A stretch of 64,000 nt of DNA from Nereocystis luetkeana (lineage: Eukaryota; Sar; Phaeophyceae; Laminariales; Laminariaceae), in the NCBI GenBank assembly GCA_031213475.1, contig JARUPZ010000027.1, forward strand, positions 992,001-1,056,000. The letters are read 5' to 3'. The position numbers were made by a program, and so were the translations under genes. Each line of letters starts with the position of its first letter. Within the stretch, counting starts at the first letter, position 1. The notes under the pieces are model-generated. The model was not told the origin of the DNA and searched no databases. It saw nothing but the letters and a program-made list of their open reading frames with translations. Positions 25,601 through 38,300 of this stretch are shown in pieces.

Positions 25601-28600
25601 GGATCGAGGGGAAAAGTGAGTGCAATGGTTGACGATGACAGCATGAGTCACACCGAACAGCCGGGGCTGCTGGCCTTCAATCAACCGCAAAGAATGCAAA
25701 GAGTTGGACGGGAGACATACCGTATGACACCATCACACGGGTTATATATAGAATAACACACCCACTTGGACGAATTTCAGAGCCGACCTTCTCCAAAAAC
25801 ATGCCGAGAGGGGAGCCCACGCAACGAAAATGCCGCTTTTGGGGAGATGTCCTCGAGATAATTCCGTGGACACGTCGCTCTTACGTTTGTACTCTCTCCC
25901 CGTTGTCGAGTAAAGCAGCTTCGAAGTTCGTCCGAGGGGGTGTGGTATCTGATCACCCTAGTGTGATAGTCTCAATAGTGCCATACGGTACATCGCCGGT
26001 ACTGCTGCCGCGCGACAACACTACACGACAAGACTACAGAATACTCATTGCTATGGTTGGTGTACTATAACCAAGTAGAAAAAAGCTTACAATTAATAAA
26101 CACTATAGAGGGGGACAACGGCGGGGGTTGGAGGTATGGACGTAGCTTAGAAGCACAAGAGAAATTATCTCGGAAGCATCGCTGCGCTCGCGCGGCATCC
26201 TTCAATCCTCTACCCTCCCACCACCACCGCCGCCCCGCAACGACAGCCACCGTACGCCACCCGCAGCAGTCCGGAAACCCTCCCTCACCCAATAAAAGCA
26301 GCAGGACCATAGAATGAGGAGCACGATGGAGCAAAGGATCAAGATCCAGTAGTTCTCTAACGACGCCTTGTCTGATGTGCCAAGCGTCTGTCCCACCAAT
26401 TCAGTCGTTTCGGCATTGTCGAGAAGCAGGTCGTTTGCGTCCGCGCTGACCGATAGCTTGCTCAAGGTCACCTGCAACAAACAAAACCGCGGCACACAAA
26501 CCATAAGCGTGGGCGCAACAAGGGGCGGAGAGTATCGAGCGCTCAGTCCGAGTAAAAAACACCAACCGCAGAGGCAACTCCCATCACGACAACCACCTGT
26601 TACAACCATAGGGTGTTATTTCGAGCCCAATCATAGTGCAAGACCAACCATTATGAGATAAATTTGAAGAGCTCTAAGAACTGGAGTTCTTTTTGCCGAA
26701 AACGCGCCATTCACTCGGCAGGACGGCCAAAAGCACCGCTAGACTCCTCAGGATGCCCCCCTTAGTTTTCCGCGAGAGGTTTCTTGAGCAGTTTTTCCGT
26801 TTCTCCAGAGTCGTAGTTTAACTTTTTCTCCACATTGGCCAGTTCTGGGGACCTTTTTCACCAAAAACCTTCAGAGATCCAGTGTTTCTGGGCTCAGTGC
26901 TGACAAACAATCATATTTTGGAGACTCCAAAGAAAACTGAATGGCTGCGTCAAAAACCACAGTAAGAGTCTCGAGAAATGGAAAACTGTTACAATAAGCT
27001 CTCCCAGAGCTCCGGGGAGCATTCTGAGGAGTCTGTCAGTGTTTTTTACAGTCCCGCCGAGGAAAACGCGCATATTCGGCCTAACAAACTCAGTTTCTAG
27101 AGCCCAGAAATAACTTCCCATAAAAGTTTGTCTAACATTGGCCCAAGAGGATCTGAAGCTGTCGCTATGGTCGGGACTCGCGTAGCAGTTTACTTGAAAC
27201 TGCCGGCAACCATTGTGTGCGATGGTTGATTTTGATGAATTTGTACACTCGCATGTACACGAAACTCCGTCAACGGTCGTAGAACCAGCAGCTTCCGCCA
27301 GCTCCAAAGGCGTTACTTTGTCCCTTTCTTTCGTGCGGTACATACCTCGCATTCGCTCAAACAACAGTGCGCCGACTACATCAGCAGGTGGGCAATATTA
27401 AAGTCGACGAACACAACACAAAAGTAGCAGTCGCATGCACCATGTTCAATGCCATTGTCGCGTCCCCTTTACGACACCGCCGAACCATGACCTTCCCACA
27501 CCTTCTGCAATCCCGGCGCAACGCAACGCCGATAACAAAGACCACTATTACTATTCCTACCACTAGTATCCCCCGCTCAACAACCGCACGCTCGCTCGGC
27601 CCCTACACCGCCTAAAAAGAGGGCAACAAAAAAAAAAGGCAGCGGCAGCAGCAACATCGCTGTCACCCTGTGACGGGGAAATACTATTCATATTGGCCGC
27701 GGCGGCGGCCCTCCCGGTAGACCTATACACATATATAGCGTGCACGAAGCATCACGGTGCCACTTACGGCTGAGCCTTCCACTCCTGCTGAGGTAGCAAT
27801 CTTCTCGAAGTTTTCCTTATTGGAAAGACTGTCCACACCGCGCGCGGAGTTCTCCCCGGAGCTGGAGCTGTCGCCGTCTGCAAAGGTGATCGTAGCCGTG
27901 GCCGCCACTGTGCACACTTCGCTATCGATATCGCACACCTGTCAAGGACAAGCCAAGCGCAGAGGCCAACAACATTTAGGCTGGTTTCGGGAGGAGGGGG
28001 GGTGTACTCGATCTCATGCATGGACGTAGTCGTATGACCATAGACCCTCGCACCCGTACAATGCCGGGATGGAGCACGTCAGGTTTTTGTCGACCCGGCA
28101 GACATTACTTGCACCAAGCGCGAAGCACCGTGAGGCGTGAGGGGGCTAGAGATGACGCAACGCAGTGAATACGGTCACGACAGGGACATCGGCGACAAAG
28201 ACGACAGTACGGGTAAAAGAACACGGCGACGACAACAAGAACAAGGACGAGGACAGCATCACGATGCACCTGGCTCACGGGGGAACGCAAGCTGTGCAAG
28301 AAGTGGCCACCAAACCAATCAACTGGTTGAACTACTGCTGGAACAGAACCAGGGTATCTCACGGGGCGAAAGTAATAAAATGAACTACATGCTCGTATAT
28401 AGCTGTCTACCATTCCCGGTGTAGTGCAGAGCTACCAAAGAGGCGTTCTTGTCCCCCCCCCCCCCCGAACGCACCTCCTGAAGCCTGCGACGTCCTCGCA
28501 CACGCCGTGTCTCGTTGGCGTCAGGAAACGCTGGGGTGAGTGTCACGTCGACTGTTGTTGTGTTGTTGCCGTCGTCCGGCGAAGAAACGACGTCGTGGAT

Positions 28601-31600
28601 CCCCGCCTCCAGAGCCGCCTTCCAACAACGGCAACACCATAGAGATCAGGAATGGTTATTAGAAATCGTGCACCGGTCCAGGGTGTATCATAGCGCCGAC
28701 CGCTCAACACTAAACCCTAGTAGTTTGGCGTCCGTCAAGGGACGTTCACGGTTATTTTGCCGTATTTCAGGGGGCGAGAATGACATCCATTGCAAAAAGC
28801 GTTATGGCGGCTTCCGAGAAGGCTTCCGAGAAAGTCCATTGACCAGCAATCGTATTCTACAAACCGACCATACCAGTGCGGCGATTTCGTAGAGAGGGGA
28901 AATTCCCGTGGGGTAACAAAAACTTCAAATCACCAAATCTTGTGACCTGACACGTCAATAATCAACCAATGTACATGCAACATTCTTCGAAGTATAGGGT
29001 AAGCCATTTTCGTCTCCTACACAAAGTGCGCCAGCCATACTTGCAGTAATATACCAGGTAAGTGTAAATAAAGCTCTACCGAGCAATACATCAAGCAAAC
29101 GCGCCAGCTAGGTAGTCAGAAGACCTGCCAGCAAGTATACATACAGGTCGACCATAACTACGGTACGGTCCCATCTACTGCTTCTAGGGACAGACCCAGA
29201 CGAAATACACACAAACAAAAAGACAGGACCAAGAGGAGGGGTAGTCACACTTCCAAACATGCACAAAAAAAACATACCCAGCGACAGGGAGAGAAGGAAA
29301 GAAAAAAGTACAAAAACGCACTAGAAACACACAAAAAAGCACGAAACGCAACACACAAAAACGACACATCAAAAAGAAGACAAAAAACACACAAAAAAAA
29401 AACACCTTCACCAAAAGGAAGCAAATACCAGGTATGTACGTACGTCAGAAAAAGCGGAAATGAGCGGTCACCTGCAGCTCATCTTCGGACCTGCCCGTGA
29501 CACCCTCAAACTCTAATGACGCGATCATCGTCGCGTCGGTGGGCGGGACTCCCGCGAACGTGGGAGACAGCGTAGGAGATCCTGTCGGCGCTACCGTAAA
29601 CACCATGCCTGTGCCCACGGAGTTCAATCGTTGCGTTCGGCGTTACGCAGGGCGGGGACCGTGCACCAAAAAAAGGGGGCGAACAAAACGGCAGCCGAGA
29701 GCACGGTGCAGCGAAAGAAGCCAAGGTGGGGGACGGAAACAGGTTACAACGGGTCACAAAGCACGGTTCAGAGCGGGCGGGGGCTGGGGAATACCGGTAT
29801 CGCCCAGGGGGATCGCCGACGTACATATATCCTTCATGGCTTCATAAACCCCGTGTTAACATGTACTAAAACGCGCGATAGAGCTGCATGTATATCACAC
29901 GCAGCTTGAAAAAATGAACTTCGACGAAATTCTCGATCTCACGGCTGAGGTTGTCTTTCAAATTTTGTTTCATTGAACGCCTCCGCCGTGATCGTCGACG
30001 AGATGCAGTACCGGTCACGCACGAAAAGAGGGGGCAGACAGATACCACGATACTCTCAATAACTTGCCGCCTTCGACTATTCGCGTCGTGTTTGCGGCAT
30101 TTACGTAATAAAAGTTCCGCCGCAAAACGTGTCTCATGGAAGCACGCCGTCATAGACGTTTGCAACTCCATTTTGCGGAGTGCTGTCACCTCGGTCTCAG
30201 TACATCCAAAGCGAAACATGAAAGTAAACACGCACGATCGCTTCAACCATGTTCCACTGAAGAGGGAAGGGATAAGAAGGCTGCCGCAAGACTCGCAAGA
30301 TCAGTATTCCCATCCCTACACTAAAAAAATAGGGGGGGGGGGGAGCATAAAGCATCTAAGGACCAACAAAATAAAAGAGCAATCCGACTTGCCCGTGGGA
30401 GCGGCGCTCGGAACCCCCGTTGGAAGATCCCTGGCCAGCATCGAGGGTGCAAGCGTAACTCCAGGCGCCAGCGTCGCTCCAGGCGCTAATGTCGCTCCAG
30501 GCGCTAATGTCGCTCCAGGGGCCAGCGTCATCCCAGGCGCCAACGTCATCCCAGGCGCCAGCGTCGCCCCAGGGGCTAACGTCTCTCCAGGGGCCAACGT
30601 AGCTCCAGGGGCCAACGTAGCACCAGGGGCCAGCGTAGCTCCAGGGGCCAAAGTCTCTCCAGGGGCCAATGTCGCTCCAGGGGCCAGCGTAGCTCCAGGC
30701 GCCAACGTCTCTCCAGGGGCCAGCGTAGCTCCAGGGGCCAACGTCGCTCCAGGGGCCAACGTCGCTCCAGGGGCCAACGTCGCTCCAGGAGCCAATGTCT
30801 CTCCAGGGGCCAACGTCGCTCCAGGGGCCAGCGTAGCTCCAGGCGCCAACGTCGCTCCAGGAGCCAGCGTAGCTCCAGGGGCCAATGTCTCTCCAGGGGC
30901 CAACGTCGCTCCAGGGGCCACCGTAGCTCCAGGGGCCAACGTAGCTCCAGGGGCCAACGTAGCTCCAGGGGCCAACGTAGCTCCAGGGGCCAACGTAGCT
31001 CCAGGGGCCAGCGTAGCTCCAGGGGCCCGCGTGGCTCCAGGCGCCAATGTCGCTCCAGGGGCCAGCGTAGCTCCAGGGGCCAATGTCTCTCCAGGGGCCA
31101 ACGTCGCTCCAGGCGACAATGTCGCTCCAGGCGCCAATGTCGTTCCAGGGGCCAGCGTAGCTCCAGGGGCCAATGTCTCTCCAGGGGCCAACGTCGCTCC
31201 AGGGGCCAACGTAGTTCCAGGGGCCAACGTAGCTCCAGGGGCTAGCGTAGCTCCAGGCGCCAATGTCGCTCCAGGGGCCAGCGTAGCTCCAGGGGCTAGC
31301 GTAGCTCCGGGTGCCAGGGTAGTTCCAGGGGCCGATGTCTGTCCAGGGGCCAGCGTGGCTTCAGGGGCTAGCGTAGCTGCAGGGGCAAGCGTAGCTACCG
31401 CCGGAGCGGTGGTGACAATCTGGGACGGCGCGGGTGACACAACCTGCGACGGAGCGGGCGACACAATCTGCGATGGCGCGGGCGTCACAGCGGGAGACAG
31501 AGTTTCCTGTAGCTCGTTGCAAGGCAGACAGGTGTCGTCCAATGTCCAGCCGACGCAGCTGCGAGCGACATCGTTTAGGAGAAAAGACGTGCGAGAGGGG

Positions 31601-34600
31601 AGGGGGAGGGGGAGGGGGGGGGGGGGGGGGGGGCGTTTTATTTACCGTACAAGAAAGCAATATCACAGCAGTACCACGCAGTAAACTCGGAAAGCAATGA
31701 GCATCGGAACGCATTGACAGCACAGCTACATCCCGCTTCAAGCAGTAGTGGGCACGACCACCGTGCCCCAAAAAATGAATCAAAACTACTACCCAGGGGT
31801 ATTAATAAAAAACATTATTAGTAGTTCATTCCTTCAGAGGGGCATCCTGTTCGTTTTTGGATAAGTTTGCCTGGGTACCCATATCTCGTCATGCACGCGA
31901 GACATCAACCTTAGGTCAGATCCAAAGTGCTCCGACATTTGACCACGACTCAAGGTCAGATCGGGAGTGCTCCGATATTTGACCTCAACCCTGGACCAGA
32001 CGTAAAAGTACTCCTTACTGTTTGGCCCCGACTCAGGGCGTGTGTTTCTAACAAAAAACGGAAAAAGGAAAGATGAATGAATTTTCGTCAATTTTTTCGC
32101 CAATGTTTATTTAACCCTTTTAGAACCGCAGTCTCGTTTTGGGGACAAACCAGTCGAATTTCAAGTAGTTTGTCCCCAAAACGGGAATGCGGTTCTGAAG
32201 GGGTTAACGCAGAAAACAAAGAGGAAAATGAATGAAGCGCTCGTACAATAAACATGCTTCCGAGTACATAATACGCTCTACGAGGGACGGACGAACACGC
32301 CAACAATCTACAGCGGTATGAAGATACGCATCAATAGTCGATATTTGAAACATCCGACAACGAAACAGCAATACAACAGCAGTAGGGACGTAAGACGCCA
32401 CGGCAATTCGACTCCGCAAGGTCGACGGCCCACACACACGAAACGCGACGGTATTGCAGTCAGATAGTCGCGCGTCAACTTGAAACCGAAGCATAAGTAC
32501 AGCAGTAACTACAGAGTACCCGCCCCGTTCTCAACGACACCTAAAAATCACCACCAGCCTCGTTATAGAGGATAACGAAACACAACCATCAGCCTCGTCC
32601 TCGAGGGCATCAGCTCAATGAACTGTCCAATAAGTATCAATATAGCTATCGAGAGCAGTGGAGCAAAATAATGATGCCTATTTCTCGGAGCCCCCCGGGA
32701 CGTGTCGGCTGCGGGTGTACTATTAATAATAGTTCGTCTGCTGGATCTTTACCGGGGATTTGTGCTCGTGCTGTTGCTCGTGCTGCCGCTGCCGCCTGCT
32801 GTATGCACGAGTATTGGGTTGTGTGCTGGGTACTGCTGTCACCTGTGGTATATTATCATCTTGACGTGGGGTGCTGCCTACATACAAGATCGATGATCGC
32901 TCACCACAAGAAATACCAGGTACGAGAACGTACGTACGTAAGACATTCTGAACACACTTGCTTGGTGCCTCACCGGTTTTCGCCCCGTTTGGGGAAGTTT
33001 GTGTTTTCGCGAATACATTTCATTCAGATCCGCGCTTTTTGTCGGAACAGAAAAAAATGAAATTGCACTTTTTTTTCTCAGACGCCTTGCTTTTTTTGCA
33101 CTCTTTTGTCTATTTTTGGCAAGGCACGCCCTCAGGCCTCAGGTCAGGCCATCGTTTCTGTTATTATAGGCTGCCGTAATACTACGGGGGGTCGTAGTAA
33201 ATAGGACCTACGTATCTCTGTGGCGTAGCTTTGTGACCACAGAACTTGTATCACTTCTAGGATTGAAGAATCGGCACGGACACTGGTTGTGCTGGATGTC
33301 GACGGGTAGAAAGAACGGTTTAATGTGAAGAAGACACACACACACGGCGCACACAAAACCTGTATACTTACCTATTTTAACTGACAATATTTGGTCCTAC
33401 GTATTTACTATGGTCCCCCGTAACAGTATAGGTTGTTGTTGTTGTTCTCACATTAACTCACAATTCAATGCAGTCCGTGGTCGCAGGACAGGCTCCAATA
33501 ACTCTGGAGTGGAAGAAATACCTCAAGTAAAAACAAAGGCAAAAAAATAGGTACTTTGTACCAGGTATACCTGATACGCAAGAATATTTTGTGTTATAAG
33601 GCCTGAACGTATCAGGGTTGTCCTCGGTACTAATAACGGTATCACACAAAAAACCCATGTGCGTAACTCGTATAATATGTACCTGGTACCTGGTAAGTAG
33701 TTTATGTACCAGTAAAACAGGTAGGAGACACGACAACATGGCACCGGGAGTCAACCCCTCGCACCAGAGAAGCATCTTCCCGACCTAATTTTTCATGTAC
33801 ATATTTATATTCCATAGGCTGTGCAGCAGTACAGCCCGTACAATCTATGAACGGGGGACCATAGTAAATACCTGGATATATATATATATATATATATTTT
33901 TCTCATCCCATTCATTCTCTTCGCACATCTTCTTCTCTCTCTCCTTCCCACTCGTAACTCAGATCCGGGGTCACATAGCAGGCTCTTCTCCCCCCTTCCC
34001 GCTACGGTGATATGGTACAGACGAAACCCAATAAATTCACCTATATATTTACTATTAATAATAATAATCCTATTTAATATGGCCCCCTGTAATATAAATA
34101 ATAGCCGTGGGTCGATATGCACGACTTGAAACCAGGCTTGAAAGAGGAACCCAAGAAACATGAAACTGTACATACTGTAAAAAGCACAACGTAAAAAGGA
34201 AGTTCAAAGTAAAAATGAATAGATAGAACTAAAAAATGGTTTAAAAATATAGAAATACGAAAATACTACGTGTACAAAATACTTACTTACACTGGTATAA
34301 ATAAGAACTCGGTTGTATGTAGTACCTGTTCTGTATTATTTTTTTCCCTCGATAGTCATCTTCGCAAGCTGAATCCGACTGTGGTGCAATATTACGCCAT
34401 TATCTTGTACAACGGGAGAAGCAAATCAGTAAAATCATCATGATACCAGGTACCAGGTACAAGATATAAGCTTAAGATACCAAGTATGTTCGGAGTCCGA
34501 AAACAGCAGATTCAAGCTCAAGTTCTTCTCGGGACACCCTCCGCCCTTCGGCGGGAGCCACCCGGAGGCGTTCCCCATTTCTCCAGAGAGGGGTAGTTCG

Positions 34601-35242
34601 GAGTTTCGACGGAGTTTTTAGTGTACGATAAAACTATCAAGGAACGGTTTTAGGATATACAAATAATAGAGTGTTTGCGATTTCGTTTTTTTTTACTTAT
34701 ACTCCTCCAAAAATTCTCCCGAGGTAACTTTTTGAGGCAAATTTTCTGAAAAAAACGCGAAAAAGTACCTCAGCGAAGTCAGGATTTCATCAAAAGTTGC
34801 GGTAACCTTTGGCTCTCTGTATCATTGGCCTACACGCACCGAGCATTATCCCGACGCAAAACGCATCATCTCAAATCTCGAAGGATCGAATCACCGAACA
34901 TCTCCCATGCCACCATGCTGCTTGCTGTACGCATCACGACAACCGCTGGGAGCACAGAGGCTCGAGAGGTGTAGCTTGAGTATAGCGCGCACGAGCGGCG
35001 TTGGATTGTGCCAGCGGGCCGCCGCCGCTGCTACGTAGGATACACGCTTTCGCCTACTTGGTGACGACGTGGCGGATGCTTCGTTCCAAAAGAGGACTCG
35101 CATCACACTCGTACTCGTACTCGCACAGAGCGGGACAGCTCGTGTATCATTTCGTTTCCACCACATTGCAGCAGTGGCCGCGACAGTGGCGGCGGAGCGG
35201 AGCCCGCCGGCGCTGTGGCGTGTGCGTAGGCTGAGCGCAGCA

Positions 35243-35304
<62 letters not shown>

Positions 35305-38300
35305 CAATCCAAAAAGGGAAGCTGGCTGGTGCTGGTGCTGGTGCGTGCTGGTGCTGGACTGACGCTGTTTATTTTTGTTGCTCAATCTGCCTCTAGCCGC
35401 GGCTAGCGCTTGCTAGCTGCCGCTTGCTGTGCTGCTGCTTGCAGTCGTGGGCTGGCAGTGGTGGCACCGCTGTCAACTCTGCCGCCGAAACGTTGCTGGG
35501 CCGCCGTTGCTACTCCCAAGCTGTTTTTTAGTTTTTCGTTATTTTTCTGTTTGCCGCGTTTGCCTCACCTCCCCCCTTCCCTTTTTATTTTCGGAGGCGT
35601 CGCCTGCAGGATTTGATTTACCTCACTCGCAAACACACCGAAATCAGGAAGGGAAGGAAATTCACTTTTTTAGCCCAAGTAAAGTTTTTTTTTTTTTACC
35701 TCTGTCGTAAATACTCTAATATACATATAAAGAAGTACCTGGTAGTTTTTTCACCAGCAAAAGAATCAGGCCATTTTTCAGGTGAAACATTTGATTTTGT
35801 ACCCCAATCCGGCAACACCGTCCATCCGTCCAAATACGGGCCTAGAGGAAGGATTTACAAGATCAGTTCGGGTGAATCTTCCCGAAAGGCAGAATAAATA
35901 TCGTACGACCTGGTACAGAATACAGATGGATATTACAGATATAATAGTATACCTGGTAAGTAATATATGTATTCATGTAATACGTACCCGTGTGTTCACT
36001 ACCAGGTATATTGATGTGTGTGTGTTCTTCACATTAAACCGTTCTTTCTACCCGTCGACATCCAGCACAATGTACGGTATGTTCAATATATTGATGTACT
36101 GCTGCTGCTGTGCGAGCAATATTAGACTTGAGCCTTGAACATAAACGTAATCAAAACAAAAAGTCATTATTTCATCCTTTCATAAATTCGGGGCAAGTTC
36201 GCAAGCCTCCATTGCTCTCACGTATATACTCCTGTGTACCAGGGTATCCAATATCAGGTACTCTGTATCTGGTACTTTTGGTACGCTATACGCTCATCAG
36301 GTCATCAGGCGATGAGGGCCAGATGGCAAGTGAACCCATATTTGACCGCGACAACGGCTATACTCAAAAGTGCTCCGGAGGTTTCACCCCGACTCGGTTA
36401 TCCTCAAAAGTGCTCTGATAGTTCACCTCGACTATGGATGAAACAACAAAAGAGCTCCGATATTTGACCCCGAGTCAGGGTCAGAAAACGAGAGCTCCGA
36501 GATTTGACCTCGACCTGGGGTCAATATAAAAAATTGTTCGGATACTTGACCGCGACGACGTATTACTGGTAAAATTCGTGAAAGCATGAATCAAAAGGAC
36601 TCCGAGAATTCAGTCAACCATAGCCCCGCCTCGAGTCGACACAAGTCACCCCTCCCTGCCTGCCCCGTATGTACGCCGTAACAACAAAAATGAAAATGAA
36701 AATGAACATGACTACCAACTCTGGTCGGGCATATAGGCACAATTCGATGCGAGTCGACGAGGGAAGAAAAGGCTGAAATCTTCTCGCGATAAAAATGAAG
36801 GCACGTACCGTAGCGGGAAGGGGGTAGAAGAGCCTGCTGTGTGACCCCGGATCTGAGTTACGACTTGGAAGGAGAGAGAGAAGAAGATGTGCGATGATAA
36901 TAAAGGGGATGAGCAAAATATACAAATATATCCAGAATAATAGACTTGTTACTTGTTACGTACACTATCAATATGATACCTGGTGCAGCAGTGATATTTC
37001 ACTGCAGGTTGTATATATTTCGTATTCCAGGCCATATTGGTTTACATGATTATTGATTCAACCCTTTTAGGACCCCAGTCCCGTTTGGGGGACAAACTAC
37101 TTACAGTTTGACTACTTTGTCCCCACATATGGGAGTGCGGTGCTGTAAGGGTTTATTAAGCTAAAGGCTGCGGCCTTGTTATATTATACAGCAGCAGTAG
37201 TGGTGTACTCATTTTCCCATTTCAAGACCGGCCCGTGATAAGCCAATCACATTACGTGGTCTCCTCTCCGCTTCGATCTCATTTTTTTTCCTGAAACAAC
37301 GATTCCATACTAATTTCAAGTAGTTTTTTCTCGTGACAAGCTGTTTCACCTGGTCTCACCACTACTCAAGGACTGACGTCCGGTTTTGCGTTTGAAAGTT
37401 GAGTGATATCTCCCTAAAACGGCATTGCAGTACAAAAAGAGTTGAGCCGGATGGTCTTGAAACGGGCAAACCCCTACAGCTGTATACCGAGGTAGGAGAC
37501 AGCGGCTGACCTCTTGCCTGGCCATCCTCCATCTACTACGCAGCGCTTTAGACGTGAATACAAGCTCCTTCTGATCTTCATATCGGACTTGAAAATGAGG
37601 CTATATCCACGGTCATAGTGATAAGACAACAAAGCCGTGCGAGTAGCAGCAGTAGGGTAATACAAGAAGAAAGCAGTACGTACGAGTATGCCATAAAAAT
37701 GATATACGTAGCTGTTACTTTGATATACAGGATACTTGTGAACATCGTCAACTCGTGTGTGCCTTGGTTGGTTCGGACGTGGCGGAAGGTGCACGTCGAA
37801 CCTTTCAGGAAACTCCAAACTCGACGCGGGTCGACGAGGGACGAAAGGGCTCAAGTAGTCTTGCGATAAAGATGCCAAGACGCGAGCCGCCGTGCGGAGG
37901 GCGGAGAGGAGTCTACTATTAATACAGTATGCGGCCCCAGATCCGACTTACGACAACTGTATTACGGGGAGACCATAGTAAATAGGACTAAATATGGTTA
38001 TTAATAGTAAAGATAGGGAAATATTTATGTTTTTGTGAGTACCGTAGTTCCTACATACAACGGTCGCCCGTAATCGTATTGGATGGAGAAAAAACTTAAG
38101 GATAAGGGCGAAGCAGATAAACGGCACGGACAAAAAAAGAAAAGGGAGCCCCTAGAGGCCTGAAAGAGGTCTCGACGCGACCGGAAAGACGGGCATCATC
38201 CAACTTACAAACGCCACATTCATCGGTATACATAAGAGCGGTGCGCTTACTTGTCAGCCCGGCAGGCTCGGCAGGGCTGGCCCAGGCCCCTCATGTTGCA

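Noticed and set aside
26894..27364. 156-codon minus-strand frame with Cys-rich and hydrophobic parts
   Set aside because: It lies in the intron between 27768 and 26471, whose flanking exons join directly in phase 0. A short possible exon ending GCGAG-GTATGT was considered, but nothing requires it.
30445..31395. CRISPR-like array
   Set aside because: Units are contiguous 18-mers without unique spacers, inside a protein-coding exon of a eukaryotic genome.
29951..31684. 577-codon plus-strand frame with NVAPGA repeats
   Set aside because: It is the mirror of the minus-strand repeat exon. The minus strand links in phase to exons on both sides, while the plus frame has no splice partners and its non-repeat ends look random.
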